A DNA stretch of 64,000 nucleotides from Vibrio rumoiensis (GTDB taxonomy: Bacteria; Pseudomonadota; Gammaproteobacteria; Enterobacterales; Vibrionaceae), in the NCBI RefSeq assembly GCF_002218045.2, contig NZ_AP018687.1, positions 1 to 64,000 on the forward strand. Reading direction: 5' to 3'. Numbering within the stretch: the stretch's first letter is position 1; each line of letters starts with the position of its first letter. A program made the position numbers and the translations under genes. This document shows, piece by piece, positions 7,692-15,222 of this stretch. The notes beneath the pieces are model-generated. The model was not told where the DNA came from and searched no databases. It saw nothing but the letters and a program-made list of their open reading frames with translations.

Positions 7692-7879
7692 TCGTTCTTT
7701 TCCGTTTCGTGCTGGGTTTGACCAGCGTTGAAGTGGTACTCGGGTTTCAGCTCTTTTTCTTCGACTTCGAGCTCTTCCGGGCGAATACGCTGCTCCAGCG
7801 CTTCACAGGTCTTACCCTGGAATCCCGTGAAATCGGCAGCAATCTTGCCACCCTTGATTTTGATGTTTACCTTTTTCAC
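7685..7879 (-). CDS. DUF2997 protein
   Basis: 64 aa, GTG start after GAGGTGAC. The sequence MKKVNIKIKGGKIAADFTGF, then GKTC, is the typical DUF2997 core (two strands, Gly-Lys-x-Cys, then a helix). In phages, cyanobacteria and many bacteria DUF2997 is found beside DUF1257 and a Ycf46-type AAA+ protein, as here. The biochemical role is not known. Confidence 0.75.
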   Translation of the reverse strand: MKKVNIKIKGGKIAADFTGFQGKTCEALEQRIRPEELEVEEKELKPEYHFNAGQTQHETEKNEW

Positions 7880-7927
7880 TTTGTCACCTCGTTATTAAGT
7901 TCAACCAATCTGATTGCCTTGGCGCTA

Positions 7928-8320
7928 TTACCAAACAGCTTCCTCAGCTTCCAGTTCCAAAGTGCCATCGTGATGCTGCTTCACCGTCACGCTGAAACCT
8001 TCCTCTTTCAACTGTTGCTCGTAGTGGAAGGCAATGTAGCGATCCTGCACCTTGCTGCTTGCCTGCTGCGTCCAGCGGCCATAAGAGCCGTAGTTTTCCT
8101 GGTATTGCTCCCAGACACCGTTTTTTTCCTTGTAACCAATCCGGTGCTCCTTGTTGTTCTGGTCGATCAGAACAATCGGGTATTTCTCTAAGGTGTAGCC
8201 AGCGCCTACGCGATACAGTTTTTCGTTTTCAACAACGACGCCAACACCTTCCAGAGCCTTCAAAAGCAACTCTTTATCTTTGTAGGCGACTTGCACCTTT
8301 CCTTTTACGATATGGCTCAT
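7928..8320 (-). CDS. DUF1257 (Ycf35-like) protein
   Basis: 130 aa, with AGGAGTG before the ATG. It begins MSHIVKGKVQVAYKDKELLL and contains WEQYQENYG...Y, then a C-terminal strand-rich part, as in DUF1257/Ycf35 proteins. It is the partner gene of the AAA+ ATPase (62 bp upstream) and of the DUF2997 gene. In chloroplasts and cyanobacteria Ycf35 and Ycf46 are linked to photosynthesis-related regulation, which cannot be the job here. Confidence 0.75.
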   Translation of the reverse strand: MSHIVKGKVQVAYKDKELLLKALEGVGVVVENEKLYRVGAGYTLEKYPIVLIDQNNKEHRIGYKEKNGVWEQYQENYGSYGRWTQQASSKVQDRYIAFHYEQQLKEEGFSVTVKQHHDGTLELEAEEAVW

Positions 8321-8381
8321 CTCATCACTCCTGAGTTGTTTCTGGTGTTATGCCACGTTCTGACATAACAAAGTTAATCGT

Positions 8382-9845
8382 TTAGTCCTCGATGGCGAGT
8401 TTGCGGCCAGAGCCATTCTGCTCTTGAACATCGAAGTTGTTGGCCGGATAGAAGCCCTGATCTCGCAAGCTGCGGATCTGGTTAATGTCTTCCCGGCGAG
8501 TTTCACTGGTTGGGGTAATTCGTGTGACCGCATCCACCAGAGATTCATTATTGAGTTCTGTATCTTGGGCATTCGCCAGATACATAGCGTCAATTACGGC
8601 CTGTTCAATCTCTGCCCCGGTGTATCCCTCGGTAGTACGGAGTAGCGTAGGCATATCGAACTCGGCGATGTCTGCTTTCTGCTTAGCAAGGTGGATCTCA
8701 AAAATCTTCTGGCGCTCGGCCACACTCGGTAGGTCAATGAAGAACGCCCGGTCCCAACGGCCAGCTCGCATCAGTTCGGGAGGTAGGGACTGGACTCTAT
8801 TGGCCGTCGCCACAATGAAGATTTTCTTCTTTCGCTCCTGGAGCCAGTAAAGGAAAGATCCAAGTAGGCGTTTGGATACTTCGTGTTCACCATCGGCATT
8901 GCCAAAGAACTTCTCCATCTCATCAATCAACACAACAACTGGCGCGATCTGCTCAATGGTCTGTAATGCACGGTTAAATTGGCGCTCAGTCTCACCGAGA
9001 TACTTGCTGTAGAAACGGCCCATATCCAAGCGAACCAGAGTAGTGCCAAGTACCCCAGCAGCGGCTTTGGCGGTCAGCGATTTACCACCACCAGGCACAC
9101 CGGCCAGAAGCACACCTTTCACGGGAAGGTCTTTGTCCCAACCGGCTTTACGAATCCGGAGGAACTCTTTGAGGTTTTCGAGGCCGCCCACGTTGCCAAT
9201 ATCAATGGCCTCTAACACATCAAGACCTACATCACGCAAGATGTGAGCTTTTTCTTTCCGAATTTCTCCCAGATATTCTTCACCCTTGAATTTCAGGTAA
9301 GCAGAGTAGGTGAAGACATTTTTCATCTGTGTGTGTGATAACCCAAGGGCATGGTTTGCGATGACAGAACGTTCGTTGCTCTCGAAGACACCGCCCTCTT
9401 TCACATTATCTTCACAGGTTTGGAGCAGTGTCAGGATTTCCTGATTACTCATGGCCGGGAGGTCGATGTGATAGACAAACTCTTCATTAAAGACATCTTT
9501 GCCAGCGATGATGTAATTGATCCCTTCATTCTCCAGATAAGTCAGGGATGATTTGAGCGCTGGGAGTGTTTCTGGGTTTGCTCGTTGACGGTCGAAGAAA
9601 AAAGTGTCGAACACGACAACGCCGTTTTTCGAGGCTTTCTTGGCCTCATCTACCATTGCCTTCATAGTGCCTGGATCTGGCAGCTTCTTGAATGGCATCA
9701 CGATAAAGTGCTTGCCGACTTTTTTTGCAATTTCAGAGAAAACGCTCTCTGCGCGGCCCAGCTCAAAGGTGCTAACGTTTATGACCGGAAAGGACAATTT
9801 GATTGGGATTTCAAGTTTGTCCATTTGCTGTGTAATATCGCTCAT
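8382..9845 (-). CDS. Ycf46-type AAA+ ATPase
   Basis: 487 aa. An N-terminal domain of about 230 residues resembling the Ycf46 type is followed by one AAA+ module: Walker A GVPGGGKS, Walker B VVLIDEMEKF, sensor region VATANR, arginine fingers in MRAGRWDRAFF, and the helical lid ending near GAEIEQA. Such ATPases remodel a protein partner. First gene of the leftward cluster, driven by the promoter at 9888-9916. The C-terminus ends GRKLAIED, faintly like the KRKIILD tails of the same cluster. Confidence 0.85.
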   Translation of the reverse strand: MSDITQQMDKLEIPIKLSFPVINVSTFELGRAESVFSEIAKKVGKHFIVMPFKKLPDPGTMKAMVDEAKKASKNGVVVFDTFFFDRQRANPETLPALKSSLTYLENEGINYIIAGKDVFNEEFVYHIDLPAMSNQEILTLLQTCEDNVKEGGVFESNERSVIANHALGLSHTQMKNVFTYSAYLKFKGEEYLGEIRKEKAHILRDVGLDVLEAIDIGNVGGLENLKEFLRIRKAGWDKDLPVKGVLLAGVPGGGKSLTAKAAAGVLGTTLVRLDMGRFYSKYLGETERQFNRALQTIEQIAPVVVLIDEMEKFFGNADGEHEVSKRLLGSFLYWLQERKKKIFIVATANRVQSLPPELMRAGRWDRAFFIDLPSVAERQKIFEIHLAKQKADIAEFDMPTLLRTTEGYTGAEIEQAVIDAMYLANAQDTELNNESLVDAVTRITPTSETRREDINQIRSLRDQGFYPANNFDVQEQNGSGRKLAIED

Positions 9846-9887
9846 CGCCTATCCTTTAAATAAATTTCGGATTGTTCATCACTTCAT

Positions 9888-9916
9888 ATCATAATATCAC
9901 TTTATGATACTGTAAA
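9888..9916 (-). promoter_or_regulatory. AAA+ cluster promoter with embedded operator
   Basis: Minus strand: -35 TTTACA (9911-9916), 17-bp spacer GTATCATAAAGTGATAT, -10 TATGAT (9888-9893), 42 bp before the ATG. Same dyad as in the parB promoter. Confidence 0.8.
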
Positions 9917-9919
9917 TAT

Positions 9920-10852
9920 TCAATTTCCAACTCTGTAGCGGTCTACAGAGGATTCAAACAGCTTGACAGATACGTCTACACCACTTGCCACCAGCAGCTC
10001 ACGCCACTGGCTACAAACCTGCTGTTTTAAGCCAAAGAACTCTTCGTTAACACGGGCATACTCTGCTGCCGAATTGGAGGCGGCTCGTTTTAGATCTGGC
10101 ATCAGTGATTCAACGCGAGACTCTACTTTGTCCAGAGACGAACTAGCAGACGACAAGCTGAACAGCGAGAAGACGCTCCCAAAGTCGAAACCATCATTCA
10201 AACCGGCAAAGTCCATGCCTAGATCGATAAACTCTGTTGCCATTGAGTGGTGCAGCGAGCCCACAATGTCACGATGCTCCCCCAGGGTATTTGCGAAGGC
10301 TTTCACAGCTCTTTTCGCATCGTTTATTTCACTGCTGGCCGAGGAGTTGGACATCGACGACATGACGGAAATCCCCTTGTTGTCAGTCACAAGGTCGAGA
10401 ACTTCCATTGATTGTGCTGACGAAACACTGGAGGAGGCCTCACTGATTTCGCGTAAGGCTTTTTGCCCCATGTCCACCAGTCGCTTATTGCTCTCGTGGA
10501 GCCGAGATGCAGCGTCAAGCCTATCCTGAGCTTGGGTGATTCGTTCCAGAATTTGGCTACCATCAATCGCTTGCTTAACAACCCGAGCAATCAGAGCCTC
10601 CTTGAGGCTTTCCCTCTCCCGATGCAAATTTCGTAAATTGCTGTTACAGCCTTTCAGTGCTGACCGTATAACGGCGATGTCCCTGCGAAACTGCCAGAAT
10701 GTTTTGATTTTTTGCCAGAACCCCAACGATGCGCGCTGCCGACAGAACGCATCGTATTCCCCCCCTTTTTCTTTAACCTGACTAAGGGCACTGGCAATCC
10801 TATCCAGGTATTGCTGGTCTTTAGCCAAGTAATTTTGAATCTCTTGTTCCAT
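9920..10852 (-). CDS. Coiled-coil protein, 310 aa
   Basis: Mostly helical with long coiled-coil stretches (about residues 1-140 and 190-290) and a Ser-rich middle (SSASSSVSS types). No membrane segment or catalytic motif. A strong GGGGGGAACTGG ribosome binding site precedes the ATG, and the parS-like palindrome lies 16 bp upstream. Its stop abuts the promoter of the AAA+ cluster. No family recognised; a structural or scaffold role is only a guess. Confidence 0.55.
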   Translation of the reverse strand: MEQEIQNYLAKDQQYLDRIASALSQVKEKGGEYDAFCRQRASLGFWQKIKTFWQFRRDIAVIRSALKGCNSNLRNLHRERESLKEALIARVVKQAIDGSQILERITQAQDRLDAASRLHESNKRLVDMGQKALREISEASSSVSSAQSMEVLDLVTDNKGISVMSSMSNSSASSEINDAKRAVKAFANTLGEHRDIVGSLHHSMATEFIDLGMDFAGLNDGFDFGSVFSLFSLSSASSSLDKVESRVESLMPDLKRAASNSAAEYARVNEEFFGLKQQVCSQWRELLVASGVDVSVKLFESSVDRYRVGN

Positions 10853-10867
10853 CCAGTTCCCCCCAAA

Positions 10868-10885
10868 ACTTTCACATGTGAAAGT
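10868..10885. repeat. parS-like palindrome, copy 2
   Basis: Perfect 18-bp ACTTTCACATGTGAAAGT, 16 bp upstream of the coiled-coil gene. Confidence 0.9.
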
Positions 10886-10956
10886 TCATTCTTGCTTTGT
10901 TCTGCTAGTACAAAGTATTTTGCCTCAGTACCACACCTTATCCCCTTCCTGTTCAC

Positions 10957-10978
10957 GCCCATTTTGGGCAATTACAGG
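10957..10978 (+). promoter_or_regulatory. GCCC-N5-GGGC box
   Basis: GCCCATTTTGGGC followed by AATTACAGG, closely matching the box before parM (30731). A TATAGGG lies 11-12 bp further right and could be a -10. It would fire rightward, where the next genes run leftward, so an antisense or unannotated small RNA is possible. The dyad could also serve the leftward gene ending at 9920. Confidence 0.4.
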
Positions 10979-11045
10979 CTCAATTGTTATAGGGTTATAA
11001 AGTGACCCTATAATAAACAAATAAAAACGGCATAGCCGATTTACG

Positions 11046-11309
11046 TTACTCTCCTTTGCTCCTTCCCCCGCATAGCGCATTACCAATGCGTGACGAAAAA
11101 TCCTTCCATTCAGGACTGTTTCGGTAGTGTTCCTGTGTAGTTGTTTGTTCCTGTCCTGTTGATACAAATTGATCGAGAGCGTCCGGGCACGATGAGCAAA
11201 CCCCCAACCCTTCCACTCGATTTACACGAAGCCAGTGGCATGGTTGACCATTTTCAACACAAGCATGATCATCTGTGCATCCGCACCCTATACATTTCGC
11301 CGTAAGCAT
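11046..11309 (-). CDS. Cys-rich zinc-finger-like protein, 87 aa
   Basis: Start MLTAKCIGCGCTD follows GGAGG by 5 nt. Cys pairs CxxCxC, then CxW after an ACVENGQP segment, and CSSC give a C4-type metal site, a pattern common in small phage and plasmid proteins. The C-terminal part is polar. Driven by the operator-promoter at 11337-11365. Function unknown. Confidence 0.6.
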   Translation of the reverse strand: MLTAKCIGCGCTDDHACVENGQPCHWLRVNRVEGLGVCSSCPDALDQFVSTGQEQTTTQEHYRNSPEWKDFSSRIGNALCGGRSKGE

Positions 11310-11336
11310 AATCGCCTCCAAAAATAAATTCACACA

Positions 11337-11365
11337 ATCATAGTATCATTATGTGATGCTGTAAA
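11337..11365 (-). promoter_or_regulatory. Promoter with embedded operator
   Basis: Minus strand: -35 TTTACA (11360-11365), 17-bp spacer GCATCACATAATGATAC, -10 TATGAT (11337-11342), 27 bp before the start of the Cys-rich gene. Confidence 0.8.
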
Positions 11366-11435
11366 TATTAAAAAGAAAGCGGCCAAAGCCGCCCTTACAA
11401 AATAGTTGTCCTTTAGCTACTTCTTTACATGAGCT

Positions 11436-11939
11436 TCAATCATTACCATAGTTATTTCCCTCCCAGAGGGTAAGGCGTGTCGAGTATCCAAGCATCAAAG
11501 GATGTTTCGGATCTCCTGATCCAGTAACACCGAATGTCATGACCGGCTTACCAGATGCAACCAGCCGCTCAAAAAGTCTATCCAGATGAATGTGGAGAGG
11601 CTTAGGCAGTTTAGTTCGGCTCCCCCAACAGGGCACCAGCACATCAGCATCTCGAATAATCCTTTCCAGATGAATTTCATTTTCAGGCCCGACAGGATCA
11701 ACCGCCGTAGCCAGCTCACGAACGTCGGTCGCCCGAAAAGCAAAAGCATTACCGACTATGAATCGCCTCCCTCCGTTGACCTTGGTAAACCCTATCCACT
11801 TTCTAACTGTGTGATCGTCCTCGGTGGCCGTGGCCGTAGAGCCGTTTACACCAAAATAACCAAACACAAGGCCTTCGGGTTGCACATCCCTTTCAAGACG
11901 GTATCGGTACATGCCGCACTTGCTGATAATTGCACTCAA
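11436..11939 (-). CDS. DUF1643 protein
   Basis: 167 aa with a TTG start after AGAGGTG. The family pattern is clear: a GVNGSTATATEDDHTVRKWI block, VGNAFAFRATD, then DPVGPEN and VPCWG. DUF1643 proteins are common on plasmids, phages and in genomic islands; the reaction is unknown. Transcribed away from the small membrane protein gene at 12036, and both share the operator region at 11975-12005. Confidence 0.8.
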   Translation of the reverse strand: MSAIISKCGMYRYRLERDVQPEGLVFGYFGVNGSTATATEDDHTVRKWIGFTKVNGGRRFIVGNAFAFRATDVRELATAVDPVGPENEIHLERIIRDADVLVPCWGSRTKLPKPLHIHLDRLFERLVASGKPVMTFGVTGSGDPKHPLMLGYSTRLTLWEGNNYGND

Positions 11940-11974
11940 AATATCACCTCTTTTTGTCTGAAAAACGCCTATTC

Positions 11975-12005
11975 ACGGTTGCATTTTTTAATGCTGTGAT
12001 AGGAT
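11975..12005 (+). promoter_or_regulatory. Operator-promoter of the 12036 gene
   Basis: A 23-bp dyad (11975-11997) with half-sites ACGGTTGCAT and AATGCTGT overlaps an extended -10 (TGA TAGGAT, 12000-12005). It is nearly identical to the sequence before the paralogous gene at 35310 and fits the same operator family as the leftward promoters. Confidence 0.65.
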
Positions 12006-12035
12006 TAAAGTGTAAATTGAAAAGGAGAAATAACC

Positions 12036-12377
12036 ATGAAACATGTACTGAATATCGCGCTGATGGCTATTGTTGTTCTTGGACTAGCTATGCTTGAGGC
12101 GACCAACTGGGGTTACGCAGTGCTCGCTATCCCGGTAGTTGTTTGGAGCAAACCAGTGCTTAATCTTCTGCACAAACTGCCGGTTCTGGCGGCTGCTTTT
12201 TGGGTTCTGGTTGCTGTTTTCGCATGGCAAGCGGCTCTTGCTGGTATCCTGTTCTATGGCGTACTTGCTACCCCTAAAGCGCCAGCTCCAGCAAACACCA
12301 ATGGCAAGAAAAGCCGCAAAGCCAATCTGATGGGCACGTATAGCTACGACTTTAAAACCGGCGAATGCTTTAGCTAA
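12036..12377 (+). CDS. Small membrane protein, paralogue of the 35310 product
   Basis: 113 aa with three to four hydrophobic segments in the first 85 residues (MKHVLNIALMAIVVLGLAML at the start) and a basic tail containing YSYDFKTGE. It aligns along its whole length with the protein at 35310-35672 (MKHVxNI, GYAVLAIPVVVW / GLGVALAPFAVW, and a SYDF motif in the tail). Strong AAGGAGAA ribosome binding site. Function unknown; the pair appears to come from a duplication that included the promoter. Confidence 0.65.
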   Translation: MKHVLNIALMAIVVLGLAMLEATNWGYAVLAIPVVVWSKPVLNLLHKLPVLAAAFWVLVAVFAWQAALAGILFYGVLATPKAPAPANTNGKKSRKANLMGTYSYDFKTGECFS

Positions 12378-12391
12378 GACTGGCTCCACGG

Positions 12392-12862
12392 TTATTTCTC
12401 CTCAGCCTTCCTGATGGGCGCTCTCAGCGCTCTCAGGACAGCTTCTTCAAGAGCTGCGGCCCCTGCTCTATCACGACGTTTTATTAATGCCCCATATTGC
12501 TTCCTGATGGGTAACATCACCTCTTCGAGTTCATTGCGCTTCCTATCGTCGGCTTCAAGTTTCTCGCTCCGCGCCAAGGCTTCGGCTTGCTCGCTTTTTG
12601 CTTGCCACTCTATCTGGTCGCCCTGCACCTCCCATGCTTTAACGTAACGAGCATCATCCAGACCCTTTGCTCCGCTGTCTGAAAAAGAGGCCCCTGAGTA
12701 AATGCCACCGACAACCCAGCGCCTTTTGCTTTTGGCTTTTGAGAAATACATCTCACGGCCTAAAACGCCATCGCGCAAAGTAGCTACCGAGATAAAGAGC
12801 CCAGCGTCCCCTTTCCTAAATCCACAGAACACAAACTCAAGCGGTTCGTATAAATCACTCAT
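12392..12862 (-). CDS. Hypothetical protein, 156 aa
   Basis: Start MSDLYEPLEF, 8 nt after GGAG. An N-terminal strand-rich domain of about 85 residues is followed by an Ala-, Glu- and Arg-rich helix. No family recognised. It overlaps the end of the next upstream gene by 8 bp, so it belongs to the operon that begins at 13682. Confidence 0.5.
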   Translation of the reverse strand: MSDLYEPLEFVFCGFRKGDAGLFISVATLRDGVLGREMYFSKAKSKRRWVVGGIYSGASFSDSGAKGLDDARYVKAWEVQGDQIEWQAKSEQAEALARSEKLEADDRKRNELEEVMLPIRKQYGALIKRRDRAGAAALEEAVLRALRAPIRKAEEK

Positions 12863-13226
12863 GCTGATCACTCCGAAGAGCAGATAAGGCCTTTTCTGCT
12901 CGCTCCTGGAGGTCTATCAGTTCGGCAGCATCATGACCGCTCAATGACATGTCCCCGCCATAGAGGCGATACTCAACGCTGTCCATCGCCTGGCGAAGCA
13001 ATCCCAGAAGAGCATTCACGCTTGCCGATGCTGATAGGGCGACTGCTTCACCTTTCAACTCCCGGCCATTAAATTCCGACCACTCGGCTATGCCTGTCAG
13101 TTCGCAACAGTTTGAGCAGGACATACTGGCAACATTCTGTGGATCGTCTGGACAGTGTTCATTGATGACAAAGTTCATCTCGTCACTGCCACACTTTCCG
13201 CAAATGATATGTACTTTTTTGCCCAT
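12855..13226 (-). CDS. Zinc-ribbon hypothetical protein, 123 aa
   Basis: Start MGKKVHIICGKCGSDEM after AGGG. Two Cys pairs (CGKC and CSNC) about 30 residues apart form a probable zinc ribbon, followed by a helical C-terminal half. Such ribbons bind nucleic acid or protein; no family recognised. Confidence 0.55.
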   Translation of the reverse strand: MGKKVHIICGKCGSDEMNFVINEHCPDDPQNVASMSCSNCCELTGIAEWSEFNGRELKGEAVALSASASVNALLGLLRQAMDSVEYRLYGGDMSLSGHDAAELIDLQERAEKALSALRSDQHE

Positions 13227-13236
13227 GCTGCTGCCC

Positions 13237-13431
13237 TTAGTGGAGAGTTTGCTCTTCCACAACAATTATTCCGTCAACCAAGCTGATTGTCGCGGGACCG
13301 CAGTTACCCAGCACCTCAGCTTTTACTCCATTGTTCAACGCGACATAAAGCCGTCGCGCACCATTGGTAATGCGGATGCCTTTCTGATCGAGTTGTTCAA
13401 TCATTTCTTCGTAGGTGATTTTTTCGTCCAT
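13237..13431 (-). CDS. Hypothetical 64-aa protein
   Basis: Small soluble protein starting MDEKITYEEMIEQLDQKGIR after TGAGGAG, with the ATG overlapping the stop of the upstream gene (TGATG). An N-terminal helix and a strand-rich remainder are visible. No family recognised. Confidence 0.5.
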   Translation of the reverse strand: MDEKITYEEMIEQLDQKGIRITNGARRLYVALNNGVKAEVLGNCGPATISLVDGIIVVEEQTLH

Positions 13432-13682
13432 CAGTTCTCCTCAGCAAGAATCTCGTTGATGAGGTTCTTTGCTATCAATCTGGCTTCCAAAGGGACTGCC
13501 AGGTTGTCAATTCCGTCTCTTTCGTGGGCAACAATGAGTTGCGCCTTCCAAGCTATCCCGGAAAGAGAAGCATCAGGCTCTTTACCTGAGTTTCTCATAC
13601 ATCTTGCGTTTCGGTACGCCGCCAGCCATTCAGGTCTGGCTGAGTTATAACGCCCAAGGCCAGCTTTTCGTTGGAAGCACAT
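13431..13682 (-). CDS. Hypothetical 83-aa protein
   Basis: First gene of a leftward operon (13682 to 12392), preceded by the operator-promoter at 13695-13723. Basic, helical, contains YNSARPEWLAAYRNAR. No family recognised. An ATG four bases upstream opens another frame, so I keep the one that continues. Confidence 0.5.
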   Translation of the reverse strand: MCFQRKAGLGRYNSARPEWLAAYRNARCMRNSGKEPDASLSGIAWKAQLIVAHERDGIDNLAVPLEARLIAKNLINEILAEEN

Positions 13683-13694
13683 TCATCTCGCACC

Positions 13695-13723
13695 TTTACA
13701 GATTCACTTTATGATACTGTAAA
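13695..13723 (-). promoter_or_regulatory. Promoter with embedded operator
   Basis: Minus strand: -35 TTTACA (13718-13723), 17-bp spacer GTATCATAAAGTGAATC, -10 TGTAAA (13695-13700), 13 bp before the ATG. Confidence 0.75.
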
Positions 13724-13745
13724 CAATAAAAAGACGCCTTGCAAG

Positions 13746-13763
13746 ACTTTCACATGTGAAAGT
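13746..13763. repeat. parS-like palindrome, copy 3
   Basis: Perfect 18-bp copy between the leftward operon and the rightward toxin-antitoxin operon. Confidence 0.9.
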
Positions 13764-13814
13764 TTTCTTGTTTACACCTGCTCGCTTGGATCAAACCCCA
13801 GTCGTCGATTTTTC

Positions 13815-13843
13815 TTGATTATAGGTTTGAATCTATATAGTAT
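13815..13843 (+). promoter_or_regulatory. Toxin-antitoxin promoter
   Basis: -35 TTGATT (13815-13820), 17-bp spacer, -10 TAGTAT (13838-13843). The inverted pair TATAGGT and ACCTATA brackets it and is a likely operator for the antitoxin. AAGGAGG follows. Confidence 0.7.
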
Positions 13844-13870
13844 TGCACCTATATTAAGTAAGGAGGAATC

Positions 13871-14221
13871 ATGTGGGCCATCGAGACAACCGACACCTTT
13901 GATGAGTGGTTCGATGCTCTGGATGATACTGATAGAGCCAACGTCCTTGCTTCGATGATGGTACTTCGTGACAGAGGTCCTATGCTTTCGAGGCCATACG
14001 CTGACACTGTGAACGGTTCATCCTACAGCAACATGAAAGAGCTACGGGTTCAAAGCAAAGGAGATCCTCTCAGAGCGTTCTTTGCATTCGATCCAAAGCG
14101 TAAGGGGATTCTTCTCTGTGCCGGTAATAAGACTGGGGATGAGAAACGATTTTATGAAGTAATGATCCCAATTGCAGACCGTGAATTTGCGGCGCACTTG
14201 GATAAATTAAAGAAGGAGTAA
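13871..14221 (+). CDS. HigB/RelE-type toxin
   Basis: 116 aa of the phage-Gp49/HigB kind: MWAIETTDTFDEWFDAL at the N-terminus, then VKELRVQ-type (MKELRVQSKGDPLRAFFAFD) and KRFYEVMIPIAD near the end. These toxins cleave mRNA, usually at the ribosome. The toxin gene comes first and the antitoxin gene second, the order known from hig systems, 5 bp apart. Strong ribosome binding site AAGGAGG. Confidence 0.85.
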   Translation: MWAIETTDTFDEWFDALDDTDRANVLASMMVLRDRGPMLSRPYADTVNGSSYSNMKELRVQSKGDPLRAFFAFDPKRKGILLCAGNKTGDEKRFYEVMIPIADREFAAHLDKLKKE

Positions 14222-14226
14222 ACGTT

Positions 14227-14529
14227 ATGGCAAGAACTCTTGACCAAATGCTGGCAACAGAAAAGCCTGATGTTGTTGCCAAAGCACAGAAAGCGGCGAC
14301 TGAAATGTTGCTGAACATCCACCTAGCAGAGCTTCGCTCTCGCATGAAACTCACCCAAGGTGAAATTGCTGCTTCTCTGGGGGTTAAACAACCGACAGTC
14401 TCTGATATGGAGAAACCTGGACGAGATCTAAAACTTTCGTCCATTAAGCGCTACGTTGAGGCATCCGGCGGTAAGCTGCGACTCGATGTGGAACTGCCGG
14501 ACGGCACCCACTACGGTTTTTCTGTTTAA
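14227..14529 (+). CDS. HigA-type antitoxin (XRE family)
   Basis: 100 aa with a helix-turn-helix of the Xre/Cro type at about residues 40-85 (LTQGEIAASLGVKQPTVSDM). It should neutralise the toxin and repress the operon by binding the inverted repeat at the promoter. A stable GC hairpin follows the stop. Confidence 0.85.
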   Translation: MARTLDQMLATEKPDVVAKAQKAATEMLLNIHLAELRSRMKLTQGEIAASLGVKQPTVSDMEKPGRDLKLSSIKRYVEASGGKLRLDVELPDGTHYGFSV

Positions 14530-14536
14530 CATGCAC

Positions 14537-14557
14537 TACGCCCCGGAGCGGGGCGTA
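14537..14557. terminator. Hairpin between convergent genes
   Basis: TACGCCCC and GGGGCGTA pair around a 5-nt loop. It lies between the stops of the antitoxin gene and the leftward gene at 14558; the T run is weak on either side. Confidence 0.55.
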
Positions 14558-14851
14558 TTACTTCTCCTGATCTTCTTCTAGCCGCTTGCGGTATATCTCT
14601 CCTGCACGTTCCCTACCATCTTCGGTTAGCTTAAAAGCCAGCTTTAGAGAAGGGTTCCTGTACTTACTCAATAAACCATTCTCCACCAGCGTGTGGCATG
14701 ATGTTCGGAAATTCGTTCCATGAATACCGCTATGACGCGATGAGTTGATCATCTCCAGTATTTTCACGCCAGGAACAGGCTGGGCTTTTCCACCAGCCTC
14801 AATTGCGTATAGAATGAACAGAACATCCTTCTGCGTTGACGACAGTCTCAC
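14558..14851 (-). CDS. Winged-helix transcription regulator-like protein
   Basis: About 97 aa. I favour the GTG start because AAGGGGGG stands 6 nt before it, giving RLSSTQKDVLFILYAIE; an ATG six codons upstream has no binding site. The pattern (TQKDVLFILYAIE, then a recognition-helix segment and TLVENGLLSKYRN) is that of a winged helix. A GC hairpin at about 14888-14912 separates it from HU. Target unknown. Confidence 0.6.
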   Translation of the reverse strand: MRLSSTQKDVLFILYAIEAGGKAQPVPGVKILEMINSSRHSGIHGTNFRTSCHTLVENGLLSKYRNPSLKLAFKLTEDGRERAGEIYRKRLEEDQEK

Positions 14852-14940
14852 GCCGCCCCCCTTATTCATGTCTGATATGAATAAGGCTCCCACAAAAGGA
14901 GCCTTATGTAAATCTTATTCATGTGTCACATGATTAAGAG

Positions 14941-15213
14941 CTAGTTAACGGAGTCTTTTAGCCCCTTACCAGCTTTAAACCCAGGTATCTTGGCCGCAGC
15001 GATTTGGATATTCTCACCAGTCTGGGGATTTCTCCCGGTTCGCGCAGCGCGTTCCTTGACTTGGAAAGTACCAAAACCAGTGAGCGCCACAGTTCCACCT
15101 GCTTTAAGCTCCTCTGTCACTGAGTTGATCAGCGCATTCACCGCAGCTTCGGCCTTTGCTTTGCTAATGTCAGCGTCTTCGGCCACTTTCATAATCAGTT
15201 CGCTTTTGTTCAT
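14941..15213 (-). CDS. HU/IHF-family nucleoid protein
   Basis: 90 aa, the standard length. MNKSELIMKVAEDADISKAK, the central strand pair GTVALTGFGTFQVKERAAR and the arm sequence RTGRNPQTGE are diagnostic; the end GLKDSVN is typical of HU-beta-like proteins. It bends DNA, and plasmid copies may serve replication, transfer or silencing together with the H-NS-like protein at 32138. Confidence 0.95.
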   Translation of the reverse strand: MNKSELIMKVAEDADISKAKAEAAVNALINSVTEELKAGGTVALTGFGTFQVKERAARTGRNPQTGENIQIAAAKIPGFKAGKGLKDSVN

Positions 15214-15222
15214 ATCGTCCCC

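Noticed and set aside
8382..9845. CbbX or proteasome-like ATPase linked to photosynthesis
   Set aside because: The neighbours DUF1257 and DUF2997 and the N-terminal domain fit the Ycf46 group; there is no carbon-fixation gene.
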